Numbered from the stretch's first letter, positions 16,344 through 25,244 are shown. The stretch is 40,942 nt of DNA from Nitrosospira multiformis (GCF_900103165.1 NZ_FNKY01000002.1:1-40942); one strand, 5' to 3'. The notes: generated from the sequence alone by a model not told the origin. Translations and numbers: made by a program.

Positions 16344-18907
16344 GCCGCTTCCTCCATGTTGTAGTCGGATAGATCGAGTTCCCGCATGGCCAGCCATGCC
16401 TGCACCCATTCATTTCCATGCTTCGCTTCAAGCGCTTTGATGTTCGCCACGGATTCCTTGTCGGTGCTGCCGATGAACGCCAATGCCAACGGCCCTAAGG
16501 CCATCTCGTACAGGCGCCGGCCCATTTCGGACACATAGTAGTATTGCCGCTTCTGCACCGCCGTCGCCAGAATCTCAATCTGCCTGTCGTTCAGGCCCAT
16601 GCGCCGGTATAACGCAGCCGTGTCCTGGTCTTGGGCATACACGTTCGGCAGGAAGATCTTGGTCGCGGTGGATTCGACGATCACATCCAGGATGCCGGAA
16701 TGCACCGCATCGGTCAGGCTTTGCGTTGCCATCAGCACCATGCAGTTTGCTTTGCGCAGCACCTTCAGCCACTCCCGGATCTTTTCCCGGAAGACCTTGT
16801 GGCCGAGCATGATCCACGCCTCGTCCAGCACGATCATGGCGGGCTGCCCCTTGAGCGACATTTCGATGCGGCGGAAGAGATACAGCAATACCGGCAACGC
16901 GTAACGGTCGCCCAGGTTCATTAATTCCTCGATCTCAAACACCGTGAAATCGGAGAGCGACAGTCCATCATCCTGTGCGTCCAGCAAGTAGCCCATGCTG
17001 CCTTCGACGGTGTAAACCTTGAGCGTTTCGCGCACCTTCGAATCCTGGATCAAGGTGAAGAACTCGGAGAGCGTTTTCGACCCAGACTTGTGCATGGAAC
17101 CAATTGCCAGACCGATCTCGTTGCGCTGCGCGGGCGTGGTGACAAGACCGTTTAGCGCCAGGAGCGCATCAATCCATTCCATCGCCCACGCGCGGTCGCT
17201 TTGCGAACCGAGGAATTGCAGCGGGCAAAACGACAGGCCCGAATTCTGGCTGGTGTCGGCGGATACCGTGAAGTGCCTGGCCCCGGCCGCCTTTGCCAGG
17301 GGATAAAGCGACATGCCTTTATCGAAACAATAGAGCGTCATGCCCCGATAACGGCGCGCTTGAGCAATCACCGCGCCTAATAGCGTGGACTTGCCCGAAC
17401 CAGTTGGGCCAAACACGAAAGTGTGTCCCACATCGCGGACATGTGTGTTCAGGCGGAACGGGGTCGCGCCTTGCGTCACGCAATACATCAATGCCGGCGA
17501 GTTGGGCGGGTACATGGGACAGGGGGCTTCATTCAGCCCGGTCCAGATGGTGGAAGTCGGCAGAAGATCCGCCAGATTCAAGGTATTCATGAGCGGGCGA
17601 CGCACGTTCTCCACGCCATGACCCGGTAGGCTGCCAAGATAGGCATCAAGCGTGTTGATGGTCTCGATCCGCGCGGTGAATCCCAATGCGTTGACCGCTT
17701 TTTCCAGACGGCGCGCAAGCCCTTCCAGTTGAGTTCGGTCTTCCAGCATCAGCACGACCACGCTGGTGTAATAGCCTTGCGCCACGCGCCCGCTGTTGAC
17801 TTCGGCCATGGCGGCCTCCGCATCGGCGACCATGGCCATTGCGTCTTGATCGATCACGCCGATATGCGTATTGAAAACCTGGTCAAAAAAACCGCGAACC
17901 TTCTGGCGCCACTTACGACGGTACTTTTCCAGGTGCGCCACCGCCTCATGCGGGTCCATGAAAATGAACCGGCTCGACCAACGGTACTCGCACGACAATT
18001 CGGCGAGCGCCGAGAGTATCCCCGGATAGGACTCGGAGGGGAAACCCTCAATCGCCACCACCTGCATGAATTTGCCCCCGATCCGGGGCACCACCCCGCC
18101 CCATAGTTCCTGGCCGCCCAGCAGTTGATCCAGATACATCGGATTGCGCGGCAACTGCACCAGATGGTCAAGGCCGGTTACGCAGAATTGCAACCAGCGC
18201 AGAAAATCGTCTTGCGTCGCGTCCACCCCATTCTCCGCCACGACCCGTTTCCCGCCCAAGCGCGCGAGCTTAACCGCTTCCGACAAGCGCGATTCGATGG
18301 AGAGGCAGTCGCGCTTGAATGACTCGATCAGGCCACGTGTCTGCGCCTTATGATCGGGGGGCGCCGTATCATCCTCGAACATCAGCTCAATGAACTTGCG
18401 TTGCACCAGCAGCGGCGGGAACCAAGTCAGCGTCAGCACAAAGTACCCCTCGTACATGGTTCCCAGGCTCTTGAACAACTGGCGCCGTTCCTCGTCGATT
18501 GCAGCCGTCACCGGATCGGGGAAATGCGAAAGCCCGCGCTCCGGGTAGTGCGGCGCCGGCCGCCTCACGGCATCGACATGGATCATCCACCCGGAACCCA
18601 GCTTGCTCAATGCCTGGTTGATGCGGTAGGACACAAGATTGCGCTGCTCCACACTGGCGCTGGCGTTGTCTTCGCCCCGATACATCCAGGCGGCCATGAA
18701 GGCGCCGCTTTTACAAACGATCACGCCATCATCCACCATCGCGGCGTAATTCAGGAGATCGGATAAGCCCGCATCGACCTCGCGGTGCTTCTTCAAGCGG
18801 CTTTCCTCGCCCACGGCGCGGATGCGCAGATACAGCACGGCAAGAAACAGGACGCCGACCATGGCAATCATCAGCGCGAGGAATCCAATCAGCGAAGAGG
18901 CGATCAT
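16340..18907 (-). CDS. trbE: TrbE/VirB4 conjugation ATPase
   Basis: TrbE is the large ATPase that powers pilus assembly and substrate transfer. The 855-residue form starts at ATG 18907, overlapping the trbD stop (ATGA). It has an N-terminal hydrophobic segment ([19 protein letters not shown]), the VirB4 N-domain, Walker A FGPTGSGKSTLLGA near residue 500 and Walker B MIVLDEAWIML near residue 692, followed by MATQSLTDA and a conserved end. A start further upstream at 19090 would run through trbD and has no support. Length and motifs fit a functional protein. Confidence 0.95.
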   Translation of the reverse strand: MIASSLIGFLALMIAMVGVLFLAVLYLRIRAVGEESRLKKHREVDAGLSDLLNYAAMVDDGVIVCKSGAFMAAWMYRGEDNASASVEQRNLVSYRINQALSKLGSGWMIHVDAVRRPAPHYPERGLSHFPDPVTAAIDEERRQLFKSLGTMYEGYFVLTLTWFPPLLVQRKFIELMFEDDTAPPDHKAQTRGLIESFKRDCLSIESRLSEAVKLARLGGKRVVAENGVDATQDDFLRWLQFCVTGLDHLVQLPRNPMYLDQLLGGQELWGGVVPRIGGKFMQVVAIEGFPSESYPGILSALAELSCEYRWSSRFIFMDPHEAVAHLEKYRRKWRQKVRGFFDQVFNTHIGVIDQDAMAMVADAEAAMAEVNSGRVAQGYYTSVVVLMLEDRTQLEGLARRLEKAVNALGFTARIETINTLDAYLGSLPGHGVENVRRPLMNTLNLADLLPTSTIWTGLNEAPCPMYPPNSPALMYCVTQGATPFRLNTHVRDVGHTFVFGPTGSGKSTLLGAVIAQARRYRGMTLYCFDKGMSLYPLAKAAGARHFTVSADTSQNSGLSFCPLQFLGSQSDRAWAMEWIDALLALNGLVTTPAQRNEIGLAIGSMHKSGSKTLSEFFTLIQDSKVRETLKVYTVEGSMGYLLDAQDDGLSLSDFTVFEIEELMNLGDRYALPVLLYLFRRIEMSLKGQPAMIVLDEAWIMLGHKVFREKIREWLKVLRKANCMVLMATQSLTDAVHSGILDVIVESTATKIFLPNVYAQDQDTAALYRRMGLNDRQIEILATAVQKRQYYYVSEMGRRLYEMALGPLALAFIGSTDKESVANIKALEAKHGNEWVQAWLAMRELDLSDYNMEEAA

Positions 18908-19215
18908 CGGTATTGCCGCTCCTGGATGCGCCCGTTGCTGCGAAAGGGCGTGGCGCGCGGCGCGTAATACGCTTTGTAGCGCCGATGGCGCAGATAAACC
19001 GGGCGCATTTGCGGATCTGATTTTGCCATGAGGCGCAGCAGAAACAGGGCGGATACCCAAAGACCCGTGCCAATGATGGCTGCCCGCCATTCCTGGGCAT
19101 TGAACACAAGAGAGAAGGCAATCAGCCCGGTCAGCATGACCAGTTCGCGGTCGCCCCCCATGAAAAGATTAGAGCGGTTGCCGACACGGCGGATCGGAAC
19201 TTTACGCAATTCCAT
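18904..19215 (-). CDS. trbD: TrbD/VirB3 inner-membrane protein
   Basis: TrbD is a small membrane partner of TrbE. The 103-residue form starts at ATG 19215 with GGAGGAGG upstream, and overlaps the end of trbC by 14 bases. Motifs typical of the family are visible: [20 protein letters not shown], a membrane hairpin ([13 protein letters not shown] and [19 protein letters not shown]), then [17 protein letters not shown]. The longer frame up to 19290 would intrude into trbC. Confidence 0.92.
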   Translation of the reverse strand: MELRKVPIRRVGNRSNLFMGGDRELVMLTGLIAFSLVFNAQEWRAAIIGTGLWVSALFLLRLMAKSDPQMRPVYLRHRRYKAYYAPRATPFRSNGRIQERQYR

Positions 19216-19615
19216 GGCCGCCCTCCTCCACTTCAGCTCCAGCCAAATGCGCCGGTTGCCCAGCCGACGTGATTTCCGCGCCGCGCCCAAAGAAATTGCT
19301 CATCATGTTTTGAGCCCCGACCAGAAATGCCAGAACCAGAACAATGAATATCAAGGTACGAAAAAATCCGCTCAAGTCTCCTCCCATCACCAATGCTCCG
19401 CCCGCCACCACGATCCCGATCATGGACAAGGAAAACGCCACGGGGCCGGTCACGGAATTTCGTAGATTCATCAGCCAACTCTCATAGGGAAGCGTGCCCC
19501 CGATCCCCTCCGAGGCATACGCCGGATGCGGGGCCATCAGGCAAAACCCAACGATCAAAATGGCAATTCCCATCCACGCGAATAATCTACCGTCGGATAT
19601 GTTGCGAATTTTCAT
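19202..19615 (-). CDS. trbC: TrbC/VirB2 pilin precursor (predicted cyclic)
   Basis: TrbC is the conjugative pilus subunit. The 137-residue precursor has a long leader ending PAYA before Ser35, then [20 protein letters not shown] and two membrane helices, and FFGRG ending at Gly112. Ser35 to Gly112 is exactly 78 residues, the length of the RP4 cyclic pilin, and Gly112 is followed by AEIT, close to the AEIA released in RP4. So head-to-tail cyclisation by TraF (at 32572-33105) is very likely. The 25 residues after Gly112 would be removed. The ribosome binding site AAGGAG precedes the ATG. Confidence 0.94.
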   Translation of the reverse strand: MKIRNISDGRLFAWMGIAILIVGFCLMAPHPAYASEGIGGTLPYESWLMNLRNSVTGPVAFSLSMIGIVVAGGALVMGGDLSGFFRTLIFIVLVLAFLVGAQNMMSNFFGRGAEITSAGQPAHLAGAEVEEGGHGIA

Positions 19616-19617
19616 GG

Positions 19618-20589
19618 TTACTCCTTGAAAGGTTGGATTAAATAATGCCCGTCATCAAAGCCTGATAGCTCCAGAATTTCCTCAATCCGCCGATTGCCAA
19701 GGCCGCCGCTGGCGCGCGCGATATGCACTATCAATTGCACCGCCTCGCCTATCAGCGGTTCGATCGGCTTGGGAGAATCGGGATGCATGCTGATCAGCAT
19801 GGCAAGGCGTGAGAGCCCGGCCCGCGCGTCGTTGGCGTGTAGAGTCGCCACTCCGCCCTGATGACCGGTGTTCCAGGCCATGAGCAAATCCAAGGCTTCC
19901 GGCCCCCTCACCTCTCCCACGATAATGCGGTCAGGTCGCATGCGCAGTGTGGTACGCAGCAGTTGCGTCATGCCGACTTCAGCAGAGGTGTGGTACTGGA
20001 TGTAGTTGTCGGCTGTGCATTGGATCTCGCCGGTATCCTCGATGATTACCACCCGAGACAGGGGTTCCAGCGCCATGACGTGATTGAGGATGGCATTGAC
20101 CAGAGTGGTCTTGCCTGAACCGGTGCCGCCCGATACTAGAATATTGGAACGCACCGCCACCGCAACACGGATACGTTCGCACTGTCCGGGCGTCATAATG
20201 CCCGCCTTCACATAGTCATCCAACGTGAACACGGCCACCGCCTTCTTGCGAATGGCGAAAACGGCTTCCGACACGACAGGCGGAATCTGGCCGGCAAAGC
20301 GCGATCCGTCGAGCGGGAATTCGCATTCGAGCGTCGGATTCTGGCTGGTCAGCTCCCGTCCATGCATCCCGGCCACATTGCGGATAATGCTTTGGGCAGT
20401 CGCCGCGCGCATCGTTCCAAAACAGCGCATGGGTTCTCCCAGCCGCTCCTGCCACAGCCTGCCATCGGCGTTCAGCATAATTTCCACCGTCTTGGGATCA
20501 TGCAAGACCAACAGGAATTCATCCCCGAGATCACGCGCCAATTTCAACTTGGCCCGGTCGTTGATAAATATGGTGTCCTGCTGGTCCAT
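19618..20589 (-). CDS. trbB: TrbB/VirB11 traffic ATPase
   Basis: TrbB is a hexameric cytoplasmic ATPase that works with TrbE during pilus assembly and DNA transfer. The 323-residue protein has an N-terminal domain, then Walker A GGTGSGKT (154-161), an Asp box and the conserved [20 protein letters not shown] and [13 protein letters not shown] motifs of the VirB11/PulE family. It is the first structural gene of the trb operon, with GGGAG before its ATG and a promoter/operator region upstream. Confidence 0.95.
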   Translation of the reverse strand: MDQQDTIFINDRAKLKLARDLGDEFLLVLHDPKTVEIMLNADGRLWQERLGEPMRCFGTMRAATAQSIIRNVAGMHGRELTSQNPTLECEFPLDGSRFAGQIPPVVSEAVFAIRKKAVAVFTLDDYVKAGIMTPGQCERIRVAVAVRSNILVSGGTGSGKTTLVNAILNHVMALEPLSRVVIIEDTGEIQCTADNYIQYHTSAEVGMTQLLRTTLRMRPDRIIVGEVRGPEALDLLMAWNTGHQGGVATLHANDARAGLSRLAMLISMHPDSPKPIEPLIGEAVQLIVHIARASGGLGNRRIEEILELSGFDDGHYLIQPFKE

Positions 20590-20622
20590 CGAAAACTCCC
20601 GATCATTAATTAGATATAATGA

Positions 20623-20684
20623 ATACTATACCTAACTTGCTACTTTGGCAAGATGTATTCGTGTTGATCATTTAATGCAACACG
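20623..20684 (-). promoter_or_regulatory. Predicted trbB promoter and operator
   Basis: On the minus strand a -35 TTGCCA (20646-20651) and a -10 TAGTAT (20623-20628) are 17 bases apart. Just upstream lies an inverted repeat with arms CGTGTTG (20660-20666) and CAACACG (20678-20684) around 11 bases. In IncP plasmids TrbA and KorB repress here, and TrbA is encoded directly upstream. Which protein binds this repeat is unknown. Confidence 0.5.
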
Positions 20685-20739
20685 AGCCGCTACCTTAACG
20701 GAAAGAAATCGAGAGTAAAACTGTAAGATGTTACAGGTA

Positions 20740-21147
20740 TCAGACTACTTTATTGTGTTTGCGGGGAGCAAACGGGCCGCGCAGCTTCTTGCGATTGGCC
20801 GCATCCCACTCTGTTGCCAAGTAGGCTTGATAATCGGTCAGCACTGCGGAAATGCGCTTATATCCAGGAGGAAGTGATTGAGGGGCTTTTCCGCCCGCGA
20901 GGTCATTGAGGGATCTGGTGTCGAGGTCAGTTGTATCGAGCAGGATGGGCAGCGACACATCCAGCGCGATGGAGATTGCCTCCATGGTGAGAATCGAAGG
21001 ATTCCCCTGCCCTTTCGCAATGTCGGAGATAAACGCGGTCGAAATTCCAGCGCGTTCCGCCAGTTCCTTTTGTGTCATCTTGCGCTCATCAAGGATGCGA
21101 AGCACATTGGTAAAGAAAATATCTTTATAGATGAAATTTCGGGCCAT
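20740..21147 (-). CDS. trbA: TrbA-like transcriptional repressor
   Basis: TrbA represses the trb and tra operons in IncP plasmids. This 135-residue protein has an N-terminal helix-turn-helix (MTQKELAERAGISTAFISD) nearly matching RP4 TrbA, then GNPSILTMEAISIALDVSLP and a C-terminal RKKLRG segment also found at the TrbA end. It lies just upstream of trbB in the same direction, the RP4 arrangement. A TTG at 21153 is in frame, but ATG 21147 is preferred. It probably controls its own region and the divergent parA gene. Confidence 0.88.
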   Translation of the reverse strand: MARNFIYKDIFFTNVLRILDERKMTQKELAERAGISTAFISDIAKGQGNPSILTMEAISIALDVSLPILLDTTDLDTRSLNDLAGGKAPQSLPPGYKRISAVLTDYQAYLATEWDAANRKKLRGPFAPRKHNKVV

Positions 21148-21165
21148 ATTCAAAACCTATTTTTG

Positions 21166-21178
21166 TAAAGCCGCTAAA
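21166..21178. promoter_or_regulatory. Possible KorB operator
   Basis: TAAAGCCGCTAAA matches the IncP KorB operator TTTAGCSGCTAAA at 11 of 13 positions. It lies in the divergent region between trbA and parA, and korB is present in the element. A promoter for parA with TTGACG near 21265 is plausible. The operator call is an inference from the consensus. Confidence 0.45.
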
Positions 21179-21320
21179 TCAATCCGCCTCCTTTAGAGAC
21201 GGCAGTTAGCTTATGTCCCACCCCCATCAATGTCAACAAGCCAAGCATCAATCCATTAGCACTTGACGTGCACATATTTCTGTATTATCGTGAATCATTA
21301 TTTATGGTAAGGTACAAATA

Positions 21321-21953
21321 ATGATTATCGCAATACTGAACCAAAAGGGCGGCGTGGGCAAAACCACACTCAGCATCAATCTAGCCGCAAGCTTAGCGCG
21401 ATCAGGCGCACGGGTACTATTGATCGACGCGGACCCGCAAGGCAGCTCGCTTGATTGGGCCGCAATGAGGCAGGAAACGCCCCTCTTTCCCATCGTGGGT
21501 TTGCCTCGACCCACAATCCACAAGGAGATTGCACAAATCGGCAAGGATTACGATCATATCGTGATAGACGGACCGCCGCGCGTAACTGAGCTGGCTCGGT
21601 CCGCCATCATGGCGGCGGATGTAATCCTGATACCCGTGCAACCCAGTCCCTACGATGTATGGGCTGCCGACGAAGTGGTAAAGCTGATCCAAGATGCGAA
21701 AATATATAAAGAAACCCTTATTTCATTTTTTGTAATAAATCGCAAAATAACAAATACAGCAATTGGACGCGATGTCGGAGAAGCCTTGGCTGCTTATCCG
21801 ATTCCCATCCTAGATGCGGCCATTACCCAGCGCATCATATTCGCTGAATCAGCCGCTCAAGGAAAGGCTGTCTATGAGATTGACCAAACCAGTTTCGCCG
21901 CAAACGAGATCGAATCACTTAAGGACGCCTTACTGAAGGAGACCAATCCATGA
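21321..21953 (+). CDS. parA: ParA-family partition ATPase (ParF type)
   Basis: This 210-residue protein has the deviant Walker A KGGVGKTT (residues 9-16), DADPQGSSLDW, the IDGPP switch region and a length typical of small type Ib ParA (ParF) proteins without an N-terminal DNA-binding domain. It would segregate the plasmid together with the ribbon-helix-helix protein encoded next, whose start overlaps its stop (ATGA). It is divergent from trbA and starts the parA-parG-repA block. Confidence 0.92.
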   Translation: MIIAILNQKGGVGKTTLSINLAASLARSGARVLLIDADPQGSSLDWAAMRQETPLFPIVGLPRPTIHKEIAQIGKDYDHIVIDGPPRVTELARSAIMAADVILIPVQPSPYDVWAADEVVKLIQDAKIYKETLISFFVINRKITNTAIGRDVGEALAAYPIPILDAAITQRIIFAESAAQGKAVYEIDQTSFAANEIESLKDALLKETNP

Positions 21954-22183
21954 CCAAGAAAATCATTATGAATCCACGGCCCAGCAAACAGCCAGATCCA
22001 GCCACAGCCGATCAGTGGGTGGAAAATCGTGCACCGGATGTAAAGGAGCCTGTCAAACGGTTGACGCTAGACATTCCTGTAAGCCTGCATCGAACCATAA
22101 AAGCGCAGTGCGCGATGCGCGATACCAAAATGGTCGAAGAAATACTAGAATTATTAATAAAGAAATACGGAAATCCGCAATAA
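21950..22183 (+). CDS. parG: ParG-like ribbon-helix-helix partition protein
   Basis: The 77-residue protein has a flexible, charged N-terminus and a C-terminal ribbon-helix-helix: VKRLTLDIPVSLHRTIKAQC, then two helices ending LELLIKKYG. This is the layout of ParG, which binds the centromere and stimulates ParF. It overlaps parA by four bases. It could also repress the par operon. The centromere site itself was not identified. Confidence 0.8.
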   Translation: MTKKIIMNPRPSKQPDPATADQWVENRAPDVKEPVKRLTLDIPVSLHRTIKAQCAMRDTKMVEEILELLIKKYGNPQ

Positions 22184-22234
22184 AGTATTTCTTTATATGT
22201 AATTAATTACTTGCAATGAAAGTAGGAGCGCATC

Positions 22235-23263
22235 ATGGCTAAGACGGAACCTGGAAACCCACCCCTACCCAAGCCAGAATCAAAACTGGATATCGACTAT
22301 CGAGCAGGCGCCGTACCCCTTTGGGTAAAGGAAGTCATCGAGACCCATTTAGCCATAGAAACAGAAGATGCAAAAAGCGCGGGCACGCTAGGCTACATGG
22401 CTCGGGCGCTGGTGATCGCCACCATGCCTTATAAGGATCCAAAGGCAGATGTATTCAAGCGGGAGAATGGCAATTTCCGTCTACGGATACTTGCCGGATA
22501 CGAAGGTGGAATACCCTATGGAATTTATCCGCGGCTTTTACTCTCCTGGGTTTCAACCGAAGCTGTCAGGACTCAATCCCCCATCATCGAGCTCGGCGAC
22601 TCGCTATCCGATTTCCTGCGGGACGTCCTGGACCTTTCAAGCAGCGGTGGCGCGCGTGGAACCAGCACGCGTGTGATAGAGCAGCTCAAGCGATTATTTG
22701 GCTCACTCATAACAGCCGAATATGTAGGTGGGATGCAGGAACGTGGGTTTTTGCTAAAAAATGTGCTCATTGCCGACGGCATCCAGATTCACGAGGACGA
22801 TTTAACCCTGAAACCATCATCCACCAACGGCATTGACAAACCTCATGACCCCGCCCCATTGTGGACACCGCAAAAGCAGCATGAGGCGGGCAAATGGCGA
22901 AGCAAAGTCCAACTTTCCAATTCATTTTTCAATGAATGCATCGACCGGCCAGTCCCGATCGATCTGCGAGCCTACAAAACCTTGCGTGGATCTCCATTAG
23001 CCATGGACGTCTATACTTGGCTTACTTACCGCATGAGCTACACCGAACGTCGAACCAGGCCCATACCCTGGGAATCCCTTATGGGACAGTTTGGAAGCAA
23101 TTACACCACGGACCGCGCCGTGCGTGATTTTCGCCGCGCATTCGAAAAAGCATTGAAAGCTGTTCAGGTTGTATACCCGCGTGCTAATGTCCAGACCGAG
23201 GATAGGGGATTGATACTCAACCCGTCGCCGCCACACATAATAAAGCAAACATCCCTGTTTTAA
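22235..23263 (+). CDS. repA: Plasmid replication initiator RepA
   Basis: The 342-residue protein resembles the plasmid-encoded RepA family: conserved GIYPRLLLSWVSTEAVRTQS, LGDSLSDFLRDVLDLS, VQLSNSFFNECIDRPVPIDL and DVYTWLTYRMSY segments. It would bind the six iterons directly downstream and recruit host DnaA. It is not TrfA, so the replicon differs from classical IncP even though tra, trb and korB are IncP-like. The ribosome binding site is TAGGAG. It lies right after parG, with its own origin at its 3' end. Confidence 0.9.
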   Translation: MAKTEPGNPPLPKPESKLDIDYRAGAVPLWVKEVIETHLAIETEDAKSAGTLGYMARALVIATMPYKDPKADVFKRENGNFRLRILAGYEGGIPYGIYPRLLLSWVSTEAVRTQSPIIELGDSLSDFLRDVLDLSSSGGARGTSTRVIEQLKRLFGSLITAEYVGGMQERGFLLKNVLIADGIQIHEDDLTLKPSSTNGIDKPHDPAPLWTPQKQHEAGKWRSKVQLSNSFFNECIDRPVPIDLRAYKTLRGSPLAMDVYTWLTYRMSYTERRTRPIPWESLMGQFGSNYTTDRAVRDFRRAFEKALKAVQVVYPRANVQTEDRGLILNPSPPHIIKQTSLF

Positions 23264-23720
23264 TTACGCTGAAGAACTCCCATACTTTACGCTGAAGAAC
23301 TCCCACTTCACTAAAGTATTTGGATAACCCTGTGGATATAAGAAATTATCCACGCTGAAGAACTCCCAATTGTATCAATCAAATAGGTAATTGATTAAAG
23401 ACAATTATTTTCTCTTATCCCCAAAATCGGACGCTGAAGAACTCCCCAATCCACGCTGAAGAACTCCCAATTGTATCAATCAAATAGGTAATTGATTAAA
23501 GACAATTATTTTCTCTTATCCCCATAATTGGACGCTGAAGAACTCCCAATATACTTGCTGCATAATCCTAAAAAAACCAATGCCAGAGTGCATCTTGACC
23601 GTATTTATCATCTTCCCCCTGTATTTGCCTTTAGTCTTTATCCTCTATAAAACCTGTAGTTGACCAGTGATTATCCACAGATAGCTTATTTCAAGTAGCT
23701 ACAATCTCTTTTTATAATCT
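23264..23720. other. oriV with six iterons and a DnaA box
   Basis: Six 17-bp direct repeats of ACGCTGAAGAACTCCCA begin at 23266, 23289, 23352, 23431, 23453 and 23532 (the fourth reads ...CCCC). Two of them sit in a larger tandem duplication of period 101 bp. A perfect DnaA box TTATCCACA is at 23671-23679, and a near match (TTATCCACG) is at 23347-23355. The region is AT-rich and follows repA. Iterons and a DnaA box together mark a theta-type plasmid origin. Confidence 0.9.
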
Positions 23721-23730
23721 TTTTCAACCC

Positions 23731-23914
23731 CAACCCCAGGTTACCTATAGACAAATCAAAAGTGTTATCCAAGAGAAAAGCGATTTTTTAACCATGTGTC
23801 CAAAGCCCTGCAAAGCAGGGTTTGCCGGTAGGGGCCGGGGCGGTAGCCCTGCCGCTTCGCGGCACCCCGTATCCCGGCAAAGACATGGTTAAAACTAAGA
23901 AAACTATTGAAAAA
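23731..23914. repeat. Repeat A, copy 2
   Basis: Almost identical to 9684-9866, in the same orientation, with the nested arms TTAACCATGT (23788-23797) and ACATGGTTAA (23883-23892) and the same inner hairpins. The two copies bracket the trb-par-rep segment, so homologous recombination between them could loop out about 14 kb containing trb, par and repA/oriV. Confidence 0.8.
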
Positions 23915-23939
23915 TAAGTCTTTCTAGATAATTATCGCT

Positions 23940-24290
23940 GTCACAAACTCCACCAGCCGCCTTTTGCGGTGCGCTTCGCCTGTCATGGCCTGTGATCCGG
24001 AACCTTCGGAGGATTCCGGCGGCGACAATCATCAGATCCAGCCCATTCAAAAGATATTCAGCAGCACGGGATCACCCTGTTGCGTCATTCCCCATTCACT
24101 CCCCCAATCGTCTGCGAGGGGGGCTTGTGGGGGGATAACCAGACCGCAACAGGATAAGCCCGTCTGTTCCTTGCGCATTCACCCCACCTAATCCCAGACC
24201 TTGCCCGTGAAGGCAAGGGGCGCCGCCCCAGGGCGAGGCGAGAAGGTTCGAGCAAGAGGATCTGGTTTTCAGAGCTTCCAGCATTTTAAC
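23940..24290 (+). repeat. Repeat B, copy 1: structured element upstream of ssb
   Basis: An approximately 350-bp sequence is repeated, diverged but clearly alignable, at 35765-36130. Conserved blocks include GGTGCGCTTCGCCTGTCATG and GGCTTGTGG, a CGCCCCAGGGCG hairpin and a final GAGGATCTGGTTTT. Stems are conserved by paired changes: CCGGAA/TTCCGG here (23997-24002 with 24014-24019) against CCGCAA/TTGCGG in copy 2, both with an 11-base loop. It lies 100 bases before ssb. It may be a long 5' leader or a promoter that works on single-stranded DNA. Confidence 0.75.
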
Positions 24291-24391
24291 CAGTAGTGGA
24301 AAAATGCCATTTTAAGCCTTATTATTATATGTTATATTGTATTTGTAGTTCTTTATACATTTTTATATTTGATATTCTTATGGAGGTTGAA

Positions 24392-24787
24392 ATGAGTTCT
24401 CTTAACAAAGTCTGTTTGATCGGCAACCTGGGCAATGATCCTGAGATGCGTTATACGGTGGATGGCGTGGCTATTACCAATCTCAGCATTGCCACAAGTG
24501 AAAAGTGGAAGGACAAGGATGGAAAAAAACAGGAAAAGACCGAATGGCATCGCATCGTTTTCTACAAGGGACTTGCCGAGGTAGCCGGTGAATACCTCAA
24601 GAAAGGCGCAATGATCTACCTTGAGGGCAAGCTGCGCACGCGGGAATGGGAAGACAAAGAGGGCATCAAACGATTCACTACGGAAATTACCGGCAATCTG
24701 CTGAAGATGCTGGATAAGAATCCTATCAAGCATCCGGTGGATGGAACGGCATTGGATGAAGATGAAGATCCGGATATCCCGTTCTGA
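24392..24787 (+). CDS. ssb: Single-stranded DNA-binding protein
   Basis: The 131-residue SSB has the usual OB-fold start (MSSLNKVCLIGNLGNDPEMR), a central basic, aromatic core (EKTEWHRIVFYKGLAEVAGE, GKLRTREWED) and the acidic C-terminal tip ending DPDIPF that docks partner proteins. The start at 24392 has TGGAGG upstream. A longer frame from 24296 is not supported. Plasmid SSBs protect incoming single strands after conjugation. The plus-strand orientation matches the predicted transferred strand as template. An ATP-independent role is assumed. Confidence 0.95.
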   Translation: MSSLNKVCLIGNLGNDPEMRYTVDGVAITNLSIATSEKWKDKDGKKQEKTEWHRIVFYKGLAEVAGEYLKKGAMIYLEGKLRTREWEDKEGIKRFTTEITGNLLKMLDKNPIKHPVDGTALDEDEDPDIPF

Positions 24788-24828
24788 CGACTACCATATA
24801 GATTTATGTTAAGTTTTTCTTCAACAGC

Positions 24829-24849
24829 GCCCGCCGCAAGGCGGGCTTT
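24829..24849 (+). terminator. Hairpin after ssb
   Basis: A perfect 7-bp stem GCCCGCC with loop GCAA and GGCGGGC, followed by TTT. It is a plausible weak intrinsic terminator or attenuator between ssb and the kleE-like gene. Confidence 0.6.
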
Positions 24850-24863
24850 AAAGAGTCTTAAAA

Positions 24864-25160
24864 ATGAACATCACTGCAGCCAAACACGATCCTAAGCAAG
24901 TTGGCTTAAATGAAGGCAATCAGAAGATCAGAAAGATGATCTCGGTTTTGCTATCTTTGCTGGCGCGCGTCCTGTGGTTGTTCCTGGTCATGACTTGGCC
25001 TATTCTGCGCCGGGTGTTGGTGATCGACATCACTTTCCTCTTCTTGCGGATGTCCGTCAATATCGCGCGGCACGGCCCATATTTCGACTGGATCTTTTGG
25101 GGTCATTTTGTTCTATACGTTGCCTTGATCTGCATCATTATTCCCCATAAATCAAGATAA
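24864..25160 (+). CDS. KleE-like small membrane protein
   Basis: The 98-residue protein has a charged N-terminus and two hydrophobic stretches (VLLSLLARVLWLFLVMTWPI and FWGHFVLYVALICIIIPHK). The middle reads LRRVLVIDITFLFLRM and HGPYFDWIFWGHFVLY, similar in arrangement to KleE of the IncP kle operon, a stable-inheritance gene of unknown mechanism. The position just before korB agrees with IncP control regions. The match is by recollection of the pattern, so it is moderate only. Confidence 0.5.
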   Translation: MNITAAKHDPKQVGLNEGNQKIRKMISVLLSLLARVLWLFLVMTWPILRRVLVIDITFLFLRMSVNIARHGPYFDWIFWGHFVLYVALICIIIPHKSR

Positions 25161-25201
25161 GAAGAGTGTAATGCAGCTAAACACTTAATATATTCCTTTT
25201 A

Positions 25202-25223
25202 ATTTGCTAGACTTGCAGCAAAT
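25202..25223 (+). promoter_or_regulatory. Inverted repeat upstream of korB
   Basis: Arms ATTTGCT and AGCAAAT flank an eight-base centre, 21 bases before the korB start. It could be an operator, with KorB or another regulator acting, or part of the promoter. No consensus match to the KorB operator is seen here. Confidence 0.4.
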
Positions 25224-25244
25224 CAAAAGGATACAGGTTGAGGG

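Noticed and set aside
23266-23548. Regularly repeated short units resembling a CRISPR array
   Set aside because: The units are only 17 bp, unevenly spaced (23-79 bases) and next to repA and a DnaA box, with no cas genes. They are iterons.
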